From the NCBI GenBank assembly GCA_035771165.1, contig JAWNZC010000322.1, positions 9,251,001-9,315,000 on the forward strand: 64,000 bases of DNA. The letters run 5' to 3'. The stretch comes from Paragorgia papillata. Taxonomy: Eukaryota; Cnidaria; Anthozoa; Scleralcyonacea; Coralliidae. The position numbers and the translations under genes are program-made. Below are positions 57,971-64,000 of the stretch, piece after piece; positions within the stretch are counted from its first letter, which is position 1; the number at the start of each line of letters is the position of its first letter. The notes below the pieces were generated by a model. It saw nothing but the letters and a program-made list of their open reading frames with translations, did no database searches and had not been told where the DNA came from.

Positions 57971-58329
57971 ACGGTTGACAAGCAATCTTGCTCTGGGGCT
58001 CAGAAATCTTTTCTGAGTATTTGAGCTTGACGAACGTCTACCCGACACATCTGTTACATTACACCAAGCTCCCGAACGACCACATGCACGACTGTACTGT
58101 AGACGTACTCACGTACAAGTAGTTTAAAATTTTTAAAATACTTTACGAATACCTGTAAATCTTCTCCATTTTCCTCCTCATCAAGTTCCACAACCTTCAT
58201 ATGCGACACCCCCGCTTCTTTTAGTATACTTTTTGCTAGCTTACAAAACGGACAAAATGTTTTAGAAAACAATACCAGATTGTGACTTCGAAGAAGTTTT
58301 CCGACTGTATACAACTTAAGCGTCGCCAT
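47174..58329 (-). CDS. GLRX: glutaredoxin, two exons, 10.8 kb intron
   Basis: A glutathione-dependent thiol-disulfide oxidoreductase of the thioredoxin fold. Exon 1 is 58329-58153 (59 codons) and exon 2 is 47317-47174 (47 codons plus TAA), joined in phase 0 with GT and AG at the borders; the product has 106 residues, normal for the family. Exon 1 holds the N-terminal strand VLFSKTFCPFCKLAK with the CPFC active site at 26-29, and VVELDEEENG. Exon 2 supplies the cis-proline loop TVPSVFVGG (70-78) and GGGTET, the glutathione-binding turn. No targeting peptide is evident from the ATG at 58329, so it is probably cytosolic or nuclear. The intron contains a Copia element in antisense, a tRNA-like unit and MITEs. 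An exon between the two cannot be excluded, but the joined protein needs none. Confidence 0.88.
47761..47833 (+). tRNA. tRNA-like gene or tRNA-derived SINE head, anticodon GGC
   Basis: A full cloverleaf can be drawn: acceptor GTTCTAG with CTGGAGC, D arm GCTC/GAGC, anticodon stem TCCGG/TCGGA with loop CTGGCAT, and T arm around TTCGAGT. A and B boxes are typical, and TTTTT at 47839-47843 is a Pol III terminator. GGC would read Ala codons, but the G3-U70 identity pair is lacking. It lies antisense in the glutaredoxin intron, so a SINE head is as likely as a working tRNA. Confidence 0.6.
48060..48310. repeat. degenerate ACGTTGTAAG tandem repeat, block 1
   Basis: About ten loose copies of a roughly 20-bp unit with TACGCTACGTTGTAAGACGT. 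A second block is at 56515-56720. Confidence 0.7.
48311..49756. other. glutaredoxin intron, mostly unannotated
   Basis: The plus strand has AAGATGGCGCC at 49315, a possible translation start of unknown meaning (a 40-codon frame to TAG at 49440). Nothing firmer recognised. Confidence 0.3.
49757..49933. mobile_element. MITE-like repeat
   Basis: AGCCTGGTA and CGGCCCA at the left recur inverted at the right as TGGGCCAGGATACCAGCCT. Confidence 0.5.
49934..50519. repeat. weak repeat-like sequence before Copia
   Basis: Blocks of AGGGTTACC and GGTAACCCTA around 50090 and 50325, with CCTTGTAAACA twice, suggest a decayed MITE (about 50060-50357). No gene recognised. Confidence 0.35.
50520..50700 (+). 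repeat. Copia 5' LTR
   Basis: Begins TGTTGACA and ends CTCAACA, with the usual TG...CA ends and a 6-bp terminal inverted repeat. Confidence 0.95.
50701..50714 (+). promoter_or_regulatory. primer binding site, internal initiator tRNA-Met
   Basis: GGTTATGGGCCCAG directly follows the LTR. It is the complement of the anticodon arm of eukaryotic initiator tRNA-Met (CTGGGCCCATAACC), the half-tRNA priming site known from Drosophila copia. Confidence 0.85.
50806..51735 (+). CDS. Copia Gag
   Basis: Nucleocapsid precursor of about 309 residues from the first ATG (50806; the frame opens at TTG 50791). It has the Copia-type gag region (NGANYRDWTFNMRLYLE, WDALKNQF, MLEHMNHLKSLHDQL, LLGSLPDEFKPL) and near the end a zinc knuckle CHNCKEKGHFARDRPK. 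The fourth ligand, normally Cys, is Arg here (CGT), so one zinc site is damaged. The frame then runs past the start of protease in the wrong frame and stops at 51735. Confidence 0.9.
   Translation: MAKMALTTDFKIQKLNGANYRDWTFNMRLYLESLDLFEHVDGSAEVPAEEASEKVKQEFKSASKKAWTYICLGVEPDQQIHVRNTTTAKEAWDALKNQFARISISQTVRLRQKYYSSKFQSGRNMLEHMNHLKSLHDQLKEMGANIDDGELAMTLLGSLPDEFKPLITALDAVGEEKVTFKKVKAMLLNDADRISDSKKVEDAYSAQRPYNRRRYEPKEPTNKGNEAKFGRKFNGTCHNCKEKGHFARDRPKRSNDSQRDGNQSKGRRSASLAQGENEQDNHNDEAALYIYLRMKINADGLSTQGRPNI
51678..53945 (+). CDS. Copia Pol, protease to reverse transcriptase
   Basis: The frame lies at -1 to gag and is joined to it around a TA run (51668-51678). In order: protease DSGAT (51711-51725), integrase zinc domain (HCRFGH, CEACTKGKQ), integrase core (HSDVCGPM, LRSDNGGEY, NGVAERMNR), a spacer, then RT (KWVFKVKRDENG, YKARLVAQGYTQ, QMDVKSAFLQGNL). 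The RT catalytic box is HVDDILLFSND, where Copia elements usually have YVDD. A frame change at about 53940 ends the ORF before the RT C-terminus. Whether the first join is programmed frameshifting or a single indel cannot be decided from one copy. Confidence 0.9.
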   Translation, partial: SENEDKCGWIIDSGATQHMTFERNCLSNYVEFKKPCTVNLGDNRSILAYGKGTYHVKAAVDDHTQKIALQEVLYLPELENNLLSVNAMVKRGATVTFKDDRCEISRNSKILAEGEVQGKLYVLKIMKEHVNVAKQQPNADRYIWHCRFGHLGMNNVNKLIDEGMVSGMDGVSKTNEDRFCEACTKGKQHRCPYPKTADYRANEPFELIHSDVCGPMSVSSLGGSRYYVTFIDDYSRYTFVYFMKNKSEVLEKFKEFHAYAMNVGVNPIKILRSDNGGEYSSKEFKSFLKSNGIVHQLSVPYNPAQNGVAERMNRTVVESTRSMLSHAQMPNEFWAEAASTSVYVRNRSPTTALTGITPYECLFKKKPDVSNLRVFGCVTYVHIPDNQRKKLDPKSRKSFFVGYPEDVKGYKIYDPISRKFTRSRDVIFLEKKFHDFDVQSSTNFDDRTDSDIPLAIEEILTDGSQEQNEVPNQRVAENVEPNQRADDQQVGATFEETFMNEVRNVDERRIRRPPNRFDEECYLANDITADINEPINLKEAFSGEYSTEWKKATDSEFNSLIENDTWELVQLPEGKRVVGSKWVFKVKRDENGCVQRYKARLVAQGYTQAQGIDYSEVFSPVVRSTTIRSLLALSSAKNWEVHQMDVKSAFLQGNLEEEVYMRQPDGYVSKECPNHVCKLKKSIYGLKQSARCWNNAIDTFLKSSGYKQMNSDPCLYMKSIKDQNGIIKFVILSIHVDDILLFSNDLSMLNEEKKL
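53946..54841 (+). CDS. Copia Pol, RT end and RNase H
   Basis: The frame again lies at -1 to the preceding part. It carries the RT thumb (MGEVKHILGM, TKYLEGILKRFGM, PLEPG), then RNase H (GYSDADWANDLDTRRSTSG, TEAEYVALSHATQE, EDNQGAIELSKNP, HIDVAYHFIREKV) and the usual C-terminal MLADIMTKSLP. The first ATG in frame is at 53972. Stop at 54839-54841. Confidence 0.9.
54911..54922 (+). promoter_or_regulatory. polypurine tract
   Basis: ATTAAGTGGGAG abuts the right LTR. Confidence 0.7.
54923..55103 (+). repeat. Copia 3' LTR
   Basis: One difference from the 5' LTR (T for C in the segment GGCTATGTAyTGACA). Confidence 0.95.
55215..55323 (+). CDS. possible terminal exon of an unknown plus-strand gene
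   Basis: TTTATTTTAG is followed by an open stretch of 35 codons (EIDKYGDKKEFFSQK, HVNWIFTTRI) ending in TAA. AATAAA lies about 200 bp downstream. No family recognised and no sure upstream exon; chance is quite possible. Confidence 0.2.
55324..56331. other. glutaredoxin intron, nothing recognised
   Basis: AT-rich, no exon or repeat seen. Confidence 0.3.
56332..56786. mobile_element. non-autonomous element with hAT-like ends
   Basis: CAGGGTTCAAAATA at the left and its complement at the right; CAGGG ends are common in hAT elements. Most of the inside (56515-56720) is the degenerate ACGTTGTAAG tandem repeat also seen at 48060-48310. No clear 8-bp duplication. Confidence 0.65.
57420..57635. repeat. 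dispersed TTAATAATTCATGA-family repeat, copy E
   Basis: Starts CTCATTAATAATTCAT and shares AAACACCTC, CGGTTTTCAACAAA and CCTGATGAAACACTCATCCT with copy C, with more differences. Confidence 0.65.
57906..57969. repeat. palindrome followed by G46 run
   Basis: TTCTCAGATCTGAGAA, a perfect palindrome within 57901-57916, is followed by a run of 46 G (57924-57969). The true length of such a run is uncertain in any assembly. Confidence 0.85.
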
Positions 58330-59262
58330 GTTTGATGTTTCGAATGTACCAGAGACGAGGCTCAAACACAGGGGCTCCAAGATTCGTATGATTGATTGGT
58401 GCGTCCTGCGCATGGTCCTGCGTCAATCAGGAGACGTTTGGTCAAGCTCAAATTATAGTCAAATATTTAACAATTATTCACCGAAGTGGAGGTGAATAGT
58501 GCTGGATATTCACCGAGCCGCTTCCGGAGGGTTATGATTAGGTTTAGGGTTTCCGGGGGGCGTGATTACCGGGGGGTGGTATGGGGGTGAGGATTCGTTT
58601 TAAAAGGTTGTCCAATCAGATGATGGTTTTAATAGTGGTTAAGCTTCATAATTTGAAGGTAATGAAAAACATGATATTCGTAGATAATTACATGAAGTAC
58701 TCAGCTCAATGTAAACCGTTAGGAACAACATGACAGAAAACCAAGCGATTTGGCGAGGATATCTCCTCGGATTTCTTCTATTTCTCCTGAAAATGTTTTG
58801 TTTCGAGTACAAGTAATGAATGGGAACCAAGAAAAGCTTACAATCTTGAATAAGGTATTAGTATTTTTTTTGTAAATAAAGATGTAAACATTAGTTTCGT
58901 ACATGCGCAGAACGGACTGTACATCACCTTTAATTATTTGCCGCGTTATATCGTTATCTAGCAAACTATCAACAACAAGACATCCTCATTTACTGTATCA
59001 TGTGTTTTATGACATATCTATTGCAAAAAATGAATACATTAGGCACAACAACGATTTAATTACGCAACACATTTGTTATAATTTTTTACATTTATTTCAC
59101 TGTTTTTTACTCCTGGCGCGTCAAATATCTTAGACTTATTAGTTAAAATCAATCAACACTGTTAATGATTTAATCGGCATACTTTCAATAAAAATAAACT
59201 TATAGGGGTCAATCCAAACATCAAAATTATCTGAACCTTCATAACTTGCGCGTTTTCTTTTT
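58330..59262. other. upstream of glutaredoxin; repeat fragment
   Basis: Near 58482-58540 the sequence CCGAAGTGGAGGTGAATAGT and ATATTCACCGAGCCGC is a short inverted motif that looks like a truncated dispersed repeat. No TATA box. Nothing else recognised. Confidence 0.35.
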
Positions 59263-59836
59263 TCAACATTTGGGTTTGCACTTGAACTGAAACGGTGCCA
59301 TTTCAAACTCGCCACAATCAAGTTTTCCATCACCACTTTTGTTACACTTTTGTCGGCCATGTTGAAAGTAACGTCAAATTCTTTTTCGCTTGTCTCCAGC
59401 TGGGTTCAGGGCAGTTGCAAACTCGTTTTTGCTGATTAAACCATTTTTGTCGGCATCGTACTGTTGGAAGTTGCATGGATAATCTTCGATTGGTTTGAGA
59501 GATTGATCGTTTGTCTTCGCAGAGCTGCATACCCCTAACATCTTAGCTGTGATCCGTGGTCTGAACTGTGTCGTTGGCGGCTGCTTGGAGCGCCTTTGAT
59601 ATGCCTCGACACGGCCACGTTGATCTGCGTCCTTCGCAATTCAGTCACTGGCTGCAAGTAAGAATGATTAGCCCTCAGTCCTTTATCCTTTATCCTCGTA
59701 CAACAAAAATATAGCAATTGCATCGGGAAGAATATATTCGGACCACCTATGTTATGTACGGACGTTTGAATGCGGCATCTGAGTAACTGACCAGGGTGGC
59801 ACCAAAAATCAGCAATACGAGTAGTGCAAGCTTCAT
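59263..59836 (-). pseudogene. secreted EF-hand protein, broken gene
   Basis: The ATG at 59836 starts a clear signal peptide (MKLALLVLLIFGATLVSYSDA), followed by a possible donor at 59759 and an acceptor near 59652. Downstream, one frame holds a complete EF-hand loop (DADKNGLISKNEF) and another a second loop (NKSGDGKLDCGEF), ending FKCKPKC and TGA at 59263. An earlier stretch (DADQRGRVEAY) may be a third, degenerate loop. At least two frame changes separate these parts. It is therefore either a recent pseudogene of a secreted calcium-binding protein or a gene with sequencing indels or missed small introns. Confidence 0.55.
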
Positions 59837-60019
59837 ACTTTTTCTTTCTAAAAACACTGATCAGATAAAAGACAAACTCCATTTTGTTTATAAATTAATT
59901 GGAGAATTTAAAAAAAAAGATTGATGAGTTTTACTGTTTGCACACAAAGAATGAGAAAACCTCAGTATCACTAGCAGCTTGTCCGAAAGCTGGACCTAGT
60001 TATATAATATGTGATAGAA

Positions 60020-60796
60020 CAGGGCCGTAGCCAACACCGCTGCCAAACGTTTGCGCATGCGTGAATTCTCTAGAATAAATATCACTGAGAAGCCCAGACA
60101 GCGAAGACTAAGTAAGACTCGACTATTCATTTGTGTTTTAAAAAAAGGGTAAAGTAAAATTACGAAGGGGTAAATTCAGAATATATTAGAATATTGACAA
60201 AGAAGCCATGCACAAATTATCTACCTTATCTTTTCGGTAGTATACTTATAATTTTAACTTTTGTGTCGGACTCTCGGACCAGTCCAAATATTCCAGTGTT
60301 TTCCCGCTCTTTTTCTGAGGACGAGCTCGGACGTCGCGTATGCGCAAAACGTTTGGCGGCGGTGTTGCCGTAGCCAGCCTAGTCCCGTCGTTCTAAAGCA
60401 CGCGCGTATTTGATGAGACTGGTACCTAGGTTTGACGTCACCGCTCAAGGTGCTGCGAGAGCATAGGGCGCCCATGCTAGCGTGCAAATATTAAAACAGC
60501 GCAGATAGAGAGCCTGGGACTAGGCTGGGCCGTAGCCACCAGTAGGGTTGATCTGTCTCAACTGGACTACTTTCTTTTTTTTTCTTTTCAAGTTAGTTTA
60601 TGGTTTATTGTATTAAGGTATTTAGGTTAGTATAAATTTAGAATTTGTCACTGTCTATAATTTTTGTTGAGACTGCTCTCAAAGCAGGAAGTAGCTAAAA
60701 ATTTCCTGGTGGAGCATGCTCCCGGACCCCTAGTTTCTCGAGCTTTCAGCACTCGCAAACGCCACTCTTGTAAATTGGTGGCTACGGCCCTGTACA
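60020..60796. mobile_element. foldback element with nested insertion
   Basis: Ends ACAGGGCCGTAGCCA and TGGCTACGGCCCTGT are complementary. An inner inverted pair (CGCTGCCAAACGTTTGCGCA at 60040 and its near complement at 60340) is also present. The 153-bp element at 60376-60528 sits inside. Confidence 0.6.
60376..60528. mobile_element. short element with 9-bp target duplication, copy 2
   Basis: Begins AGCCTAGTCCC and ends GGGACTAGGCTGG; GCCGTAGCC stands on both sides (60367-60375, 60529-60537). Inverted relative to 15927-16045 and 34 bp longer. Confidence 0.75.
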
Positions 60797-62537
60797 AGAT
60801 CCAACAAAAACTACGGTGTCAGAAAGCCGACATGTTTATTTAGATGCCAACATGTCACGTGATGACGACCAAACTAATAAGTACATACGTTGAAAAAACA
60901 TTTAACAACAATGTAACATCTCTTTTAAAAGATAAGGAAAAAATATACAATCTTAATGGCATGTTCACTAATAAGCATTAACGAAAAGTAGTGAATGACT
61001 CGCGGTTCAACGGTATATTGTTGATTTTGGAAGACTCGCCCATGTCTTGTTACGATAACCTTTAATCGTGTTGATGGGGTCGAGAGCGGATATAGAGGTG
61101 TGGTCAAGGACTCAACGTGGATTTGTGTTGGAGAGGCGTGGAGGCCTACACCTACTCAACATGTAAGATAGACTTATAGTCGTTCGTACACGTTCTAATG
61201 TGGAACCTGCATGCATATATGTTTTTTTTATATAGTAGGCGGCGGCATCAGTCACGTCTTACTACGTTTCCTTTGTCGTTGTGGACTCGATATGAGCATG
61301 GCTCTGCAGGGTACTTTTCAACAACTTTCCCCAGTTGGTTTTACTCCTTATCTCCTCAGACACGTATGCGGTCAACGGTGCCTGGGGTCGAGTGTTTGCA
61401 TGAGAACGGATCTCCTCCTTGTGGTCAATTTGTAGCCAGTCTCCTAGCCTTCGTTTGTCCTTCAAGAGCAGATTAACAAATTAAAGGTGAGCAAAATCGA
61501 AATATATCAGTCTTTGCTTTCAACTATCTATCTGGTCAAAACTGTTCAGCCTTGGGAAATGAATATTTTTCAATTGCTTATTCAATTAAAGGTGATCATG
61601 CACAGGAATATTAAATATATGATAGGTGCATAACGACGAGTTTCTTGTCTAAAATATGCAATTTTAAATACCTGTAGTTCGGTCCTTAGTTATCGGTCAG
61701 CGACCATTAGCAGAAGGACCTATAAATGCCGCCATTTTTAATTTGAAACTGAAAATGTTCACACTTTTCCCAACTCAAAAGTAATAGGAGCACGCAGTCC
61801 AGTTATATACAGTCAGTCATTGAGAACTTATTGCCTGCTCAGGCAAAATAAGCTAGTATTTGTCATTTCAGGTCTTTTTTGTGCATTAATTTACAAAAGA
61901 AGTCGAAGATCGACTTACTGTTACCTCAGACAAACAGACAAAAACCTTTAGTGCATAGTGTATGCATAACTGAAGATTAGGAAAACGAGAAATGGTGATT
62001 GTTTAGCTTTCCACTGCCATTTTGAAAAGTTTGCCATACAGAAAAAATATGCACTATATGAAGAACCCTCCGCTTACACGCACCGCACAAGCAGCAAAAT
62101 GAGACTAGCTATAATCCAACACGCGATTTCTGCATGACGGTATCGTAGATGAAAGTGGCTTCAGACTGTTCACGGCGTCGCTTTAGGGCCATGCATTACT
62201 TTTTCTCACTTTGTTAGCTCCTAAACACAACACCAAGGCATGATGGTGTGCAATGTCTCCGGCAATGCATCTTTTGATTTTTTTCAACTGTCAATCTCCT
62301 ACCACTTTGCCTTCTTTCAACCCAGCTGATAGAAAAACAAGCAAAAGTAAAAACATGAGCGTTTCTCTCTGACGAAGGGCCTTCGCTCGAAACGTTAGAC
62401 TTCTACGTTCTCTGTTTCGGCAGTATATCTAACCTTACTATATTTCGAAAAGTAAAAACAGTTATACGACCGCCATGCCAAGGACTTGCCCAACATCAAA
62501 CCAGGTCTTTTGCAATCAATCAACAACGTGCATCTAT
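60797..62537. other. no gene; transposon-type motif near 62370
   Basis: CTGACGAAGGGCCTTCGCTC and GAAACGTTAGACTTC at 62370-62405 resemble a 3' motif often seen after Penelope-like ORFs. The remainder is unannotated; short ORFs near 61200-61480 lack domains. Confidence 0.3.
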
Positions 62538-62918
62538 ACCCCGTTTACACGATGCCGGTACAATTTGAAAACGGAACAAAATCATGCCGGTGTGTAAATA
62601 CAGGCCAAAAAGTCTTGCGTTTACACGGTGCCGGTATAATATAATGACGGATTAGCATGTGACTATTCTCTTCCAATGAGAACTGAGAAGACTTTGTGAA
62701 TGCTGCTGACCCGAATACTGTGGTCTTATATATCGTGATTACCGTCATCAAACTGTTACGGAACTTTACACGATACCGGTTAGTGTTCCGTTTTCATTTC
62801 ATGCCGTCAAGGAACCCGTCTTCATTTGTGCCGTTTTCATGTCATTTTTGTGCCGGTATCGTGTAAACGCAAGGCCTAAACGGCCTTTTGATTTTGTTCC
62901 GTTTTCAAATTGTACCGG
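62538..62918. mobile_element. MITE, copy 2 of the 12232 family, right end lost
   Basis: Same sequence as 12232-12638 with a few small indels. It ends at TGTACCGG, where the next foldback begins six bases later. Confidence 0.8.
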
Positions 62919-62923
62919 TGTAA

Positions 62924-63884
62924 CAGGACCAGATGCCCCCCCCCCTTCAGAATATGCCCCCCCTCAGGACCACGGATGCCCCCCTTGTGAAATCCGTTAA
63001 AATACTTCTCAAACCAAGTTCGAAATGTATTGAAACTTGTTTCGAAACTAACGATAAAGCGCCATTGAAATGTTAATCGCCGTCGGCAATGATTAATGGT
63101 TGTTTTTCTATTTTTGAAACAGTGCTTCGGAGAAAAGCCCGTGCCGAAATAGTGCCTTTTTCAGAGTATGCCAGACCTGAAAACCGAGGTCTATTTCAAC
63201 GTTTCGAAACATCAGCTCAACAATGTTACAATCAATAAAAAACGAAACTTGAATATCTATTTAATAAATTGGAAATTCGGCAAATTCTAATGCGCTTCCG
63301 CGTGCTGCTTTCTCATTATTTTGCCGACAGTTTGCCGACAGTTTGCGAAGTCCAATTTCGCATGCAGACGTCTGATATTTTCTCTTACTGAGTGTATATG
63401 GCTATCAGACTATTCCACGTTATTTGATAGTTATGGTGTCAAAATAATGAAAGAGAAAGTCCGAAAGCCAGCACGCGGAAGCGCATTAGAATTTGCCGAA
63501 TTTCCAATTTATTAAATAGATATTCAAGTTTCGTTTTTTATTGATTGTAACATTGTTGAGCTGATGTTTCGAAACGCTGAAATAGACCTCGGTTTTCGGG
63601 TCTGGCATACTCTGAAAAAGGCACTATTTTATTTTCGGCACGGGTTTTTCTCCGAAGCACTGTTTCAAAAATAGAAAAATTAATCATTGCCGACCGCGAT
63701 TAACATTTCAATGGCGCTTTGGGAGACATTTCAACGTCTATCGAACGCTTGCGAGCTTTTAACCATCTAAAAGTTTTATCGTTAGTTTCGAAACAAGTTT
63801 CAATACATTTCGAACTTGCTTTGAGAAGTATTTTAAAGGATTTCACAAGGGGAGCATCTGGTCCTGAGGGGGGCATCTGGTCCT
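62924..63884. mobile_element. 0.96 kb foldback element
   Basis: AGGACCAGATGCC at the left and its complement at the right bound two arms of about 430 bp that pair over most of their length (e.g. AACATTGTTGAGCTGATG with its complement at 63212). The right arm has about 60 bp extra (around 63720-63780). No gene product recognised. Confidence 0.85.
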
Positions 63885-63911
63885 AGTACCAGATGCCTCC
63901 CCGGGACGGCT

Positions 63912-64000
63912 GCGGCAAAGGGCAATGGTCCAATCGCATACAGCTTTTCATTGCTGGCTAATTCAACCCTGTCTATATGATTGGACCATCGCCCCTTGCC
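63912..64000. repeat. short inverted repeat at window end
   Basis: GGCAAAGGGCAATGGTCCAATC and, at the last bases of the window, its near complement; probably a small MITE that may extend past the edge. Confidence 0.5.

Overview
The window is animal nuclear DNA: AT-rich, with genes split by GT-AG introns and a very high density of transposons and inverted-repeat elements. The gene and repeat families (NAXD, roadblock dynein light chain, glutaredoxin, Penelope, Ty3/Gypsy and Ty1/Copia elements, L2/CR1-type LINEs, many MITEs) suggest a marine invertebrate. A cnidarian such as a coral or anemone is my best guess; no marker settles it.

Host genes I can support are: the last seven exons of NAXD (+, 1402-7481), read exon by exon in phase; an eight-finger C2H2 zinc-finger protein (-, 10604-11797); an intronless roadblock dynein light chain (-, 16289-16609); a small membrane protein with a cysteine-rich ectodomain and a PPxY tail (+, 33458-34069); a two-exon glutaredoxin (-, 58329 to 47174) split by a 10.8 kb intron; and a broken gene for a secreted EF-hand protein (-, 59836 to 59263). 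A tRNA-like Pol III unit lies at 47761-47833. Several ORF starts are GTG or TTG in the raw sequence, so I use the first in-frame ATG for these nuclear genes.

The most unusual region is 24005-31501. Two almost identical 3.47 kb units lie head to tail. Each carries a HUH-endonuclease/SF3-helicase Rep gene (CRESS-virus-like) facing a Tc1/IS630-type DD34E transposase gene, with an iteron palindrome between their 3' ends. The dimer joint is a 15-bp palindrome. The dimer is bracketed by two direct copies of a roughly 275-bp MITE-like sequence with C/G homopolymer arms. The whole block sits at a duplicated TA inside a decayed Gypsy element, which continues on both sides.

The rest is layered mobile DNA. 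Region 16.6-22.4 kb has a 28-bp minisatellite split by a LINE tail, then Penelope and Gypsy remnants. Region 35-46 kb has L2/CR1 and other LINE tails, nested MITEs, foldbacks, a dispersed repeat family and a 41-bp minisatellite. The glutaredoxin intron holds a very young Copia element (50520-55103, target duplication ATAGA, LTRs with one difference) primed from the anticodon arm of initiator tRNA-Met. Region 60-64 kb holds nested foldbacks. Host genes here appear independent of one another; their main shared feature is mobile DNA in introns and flanks.
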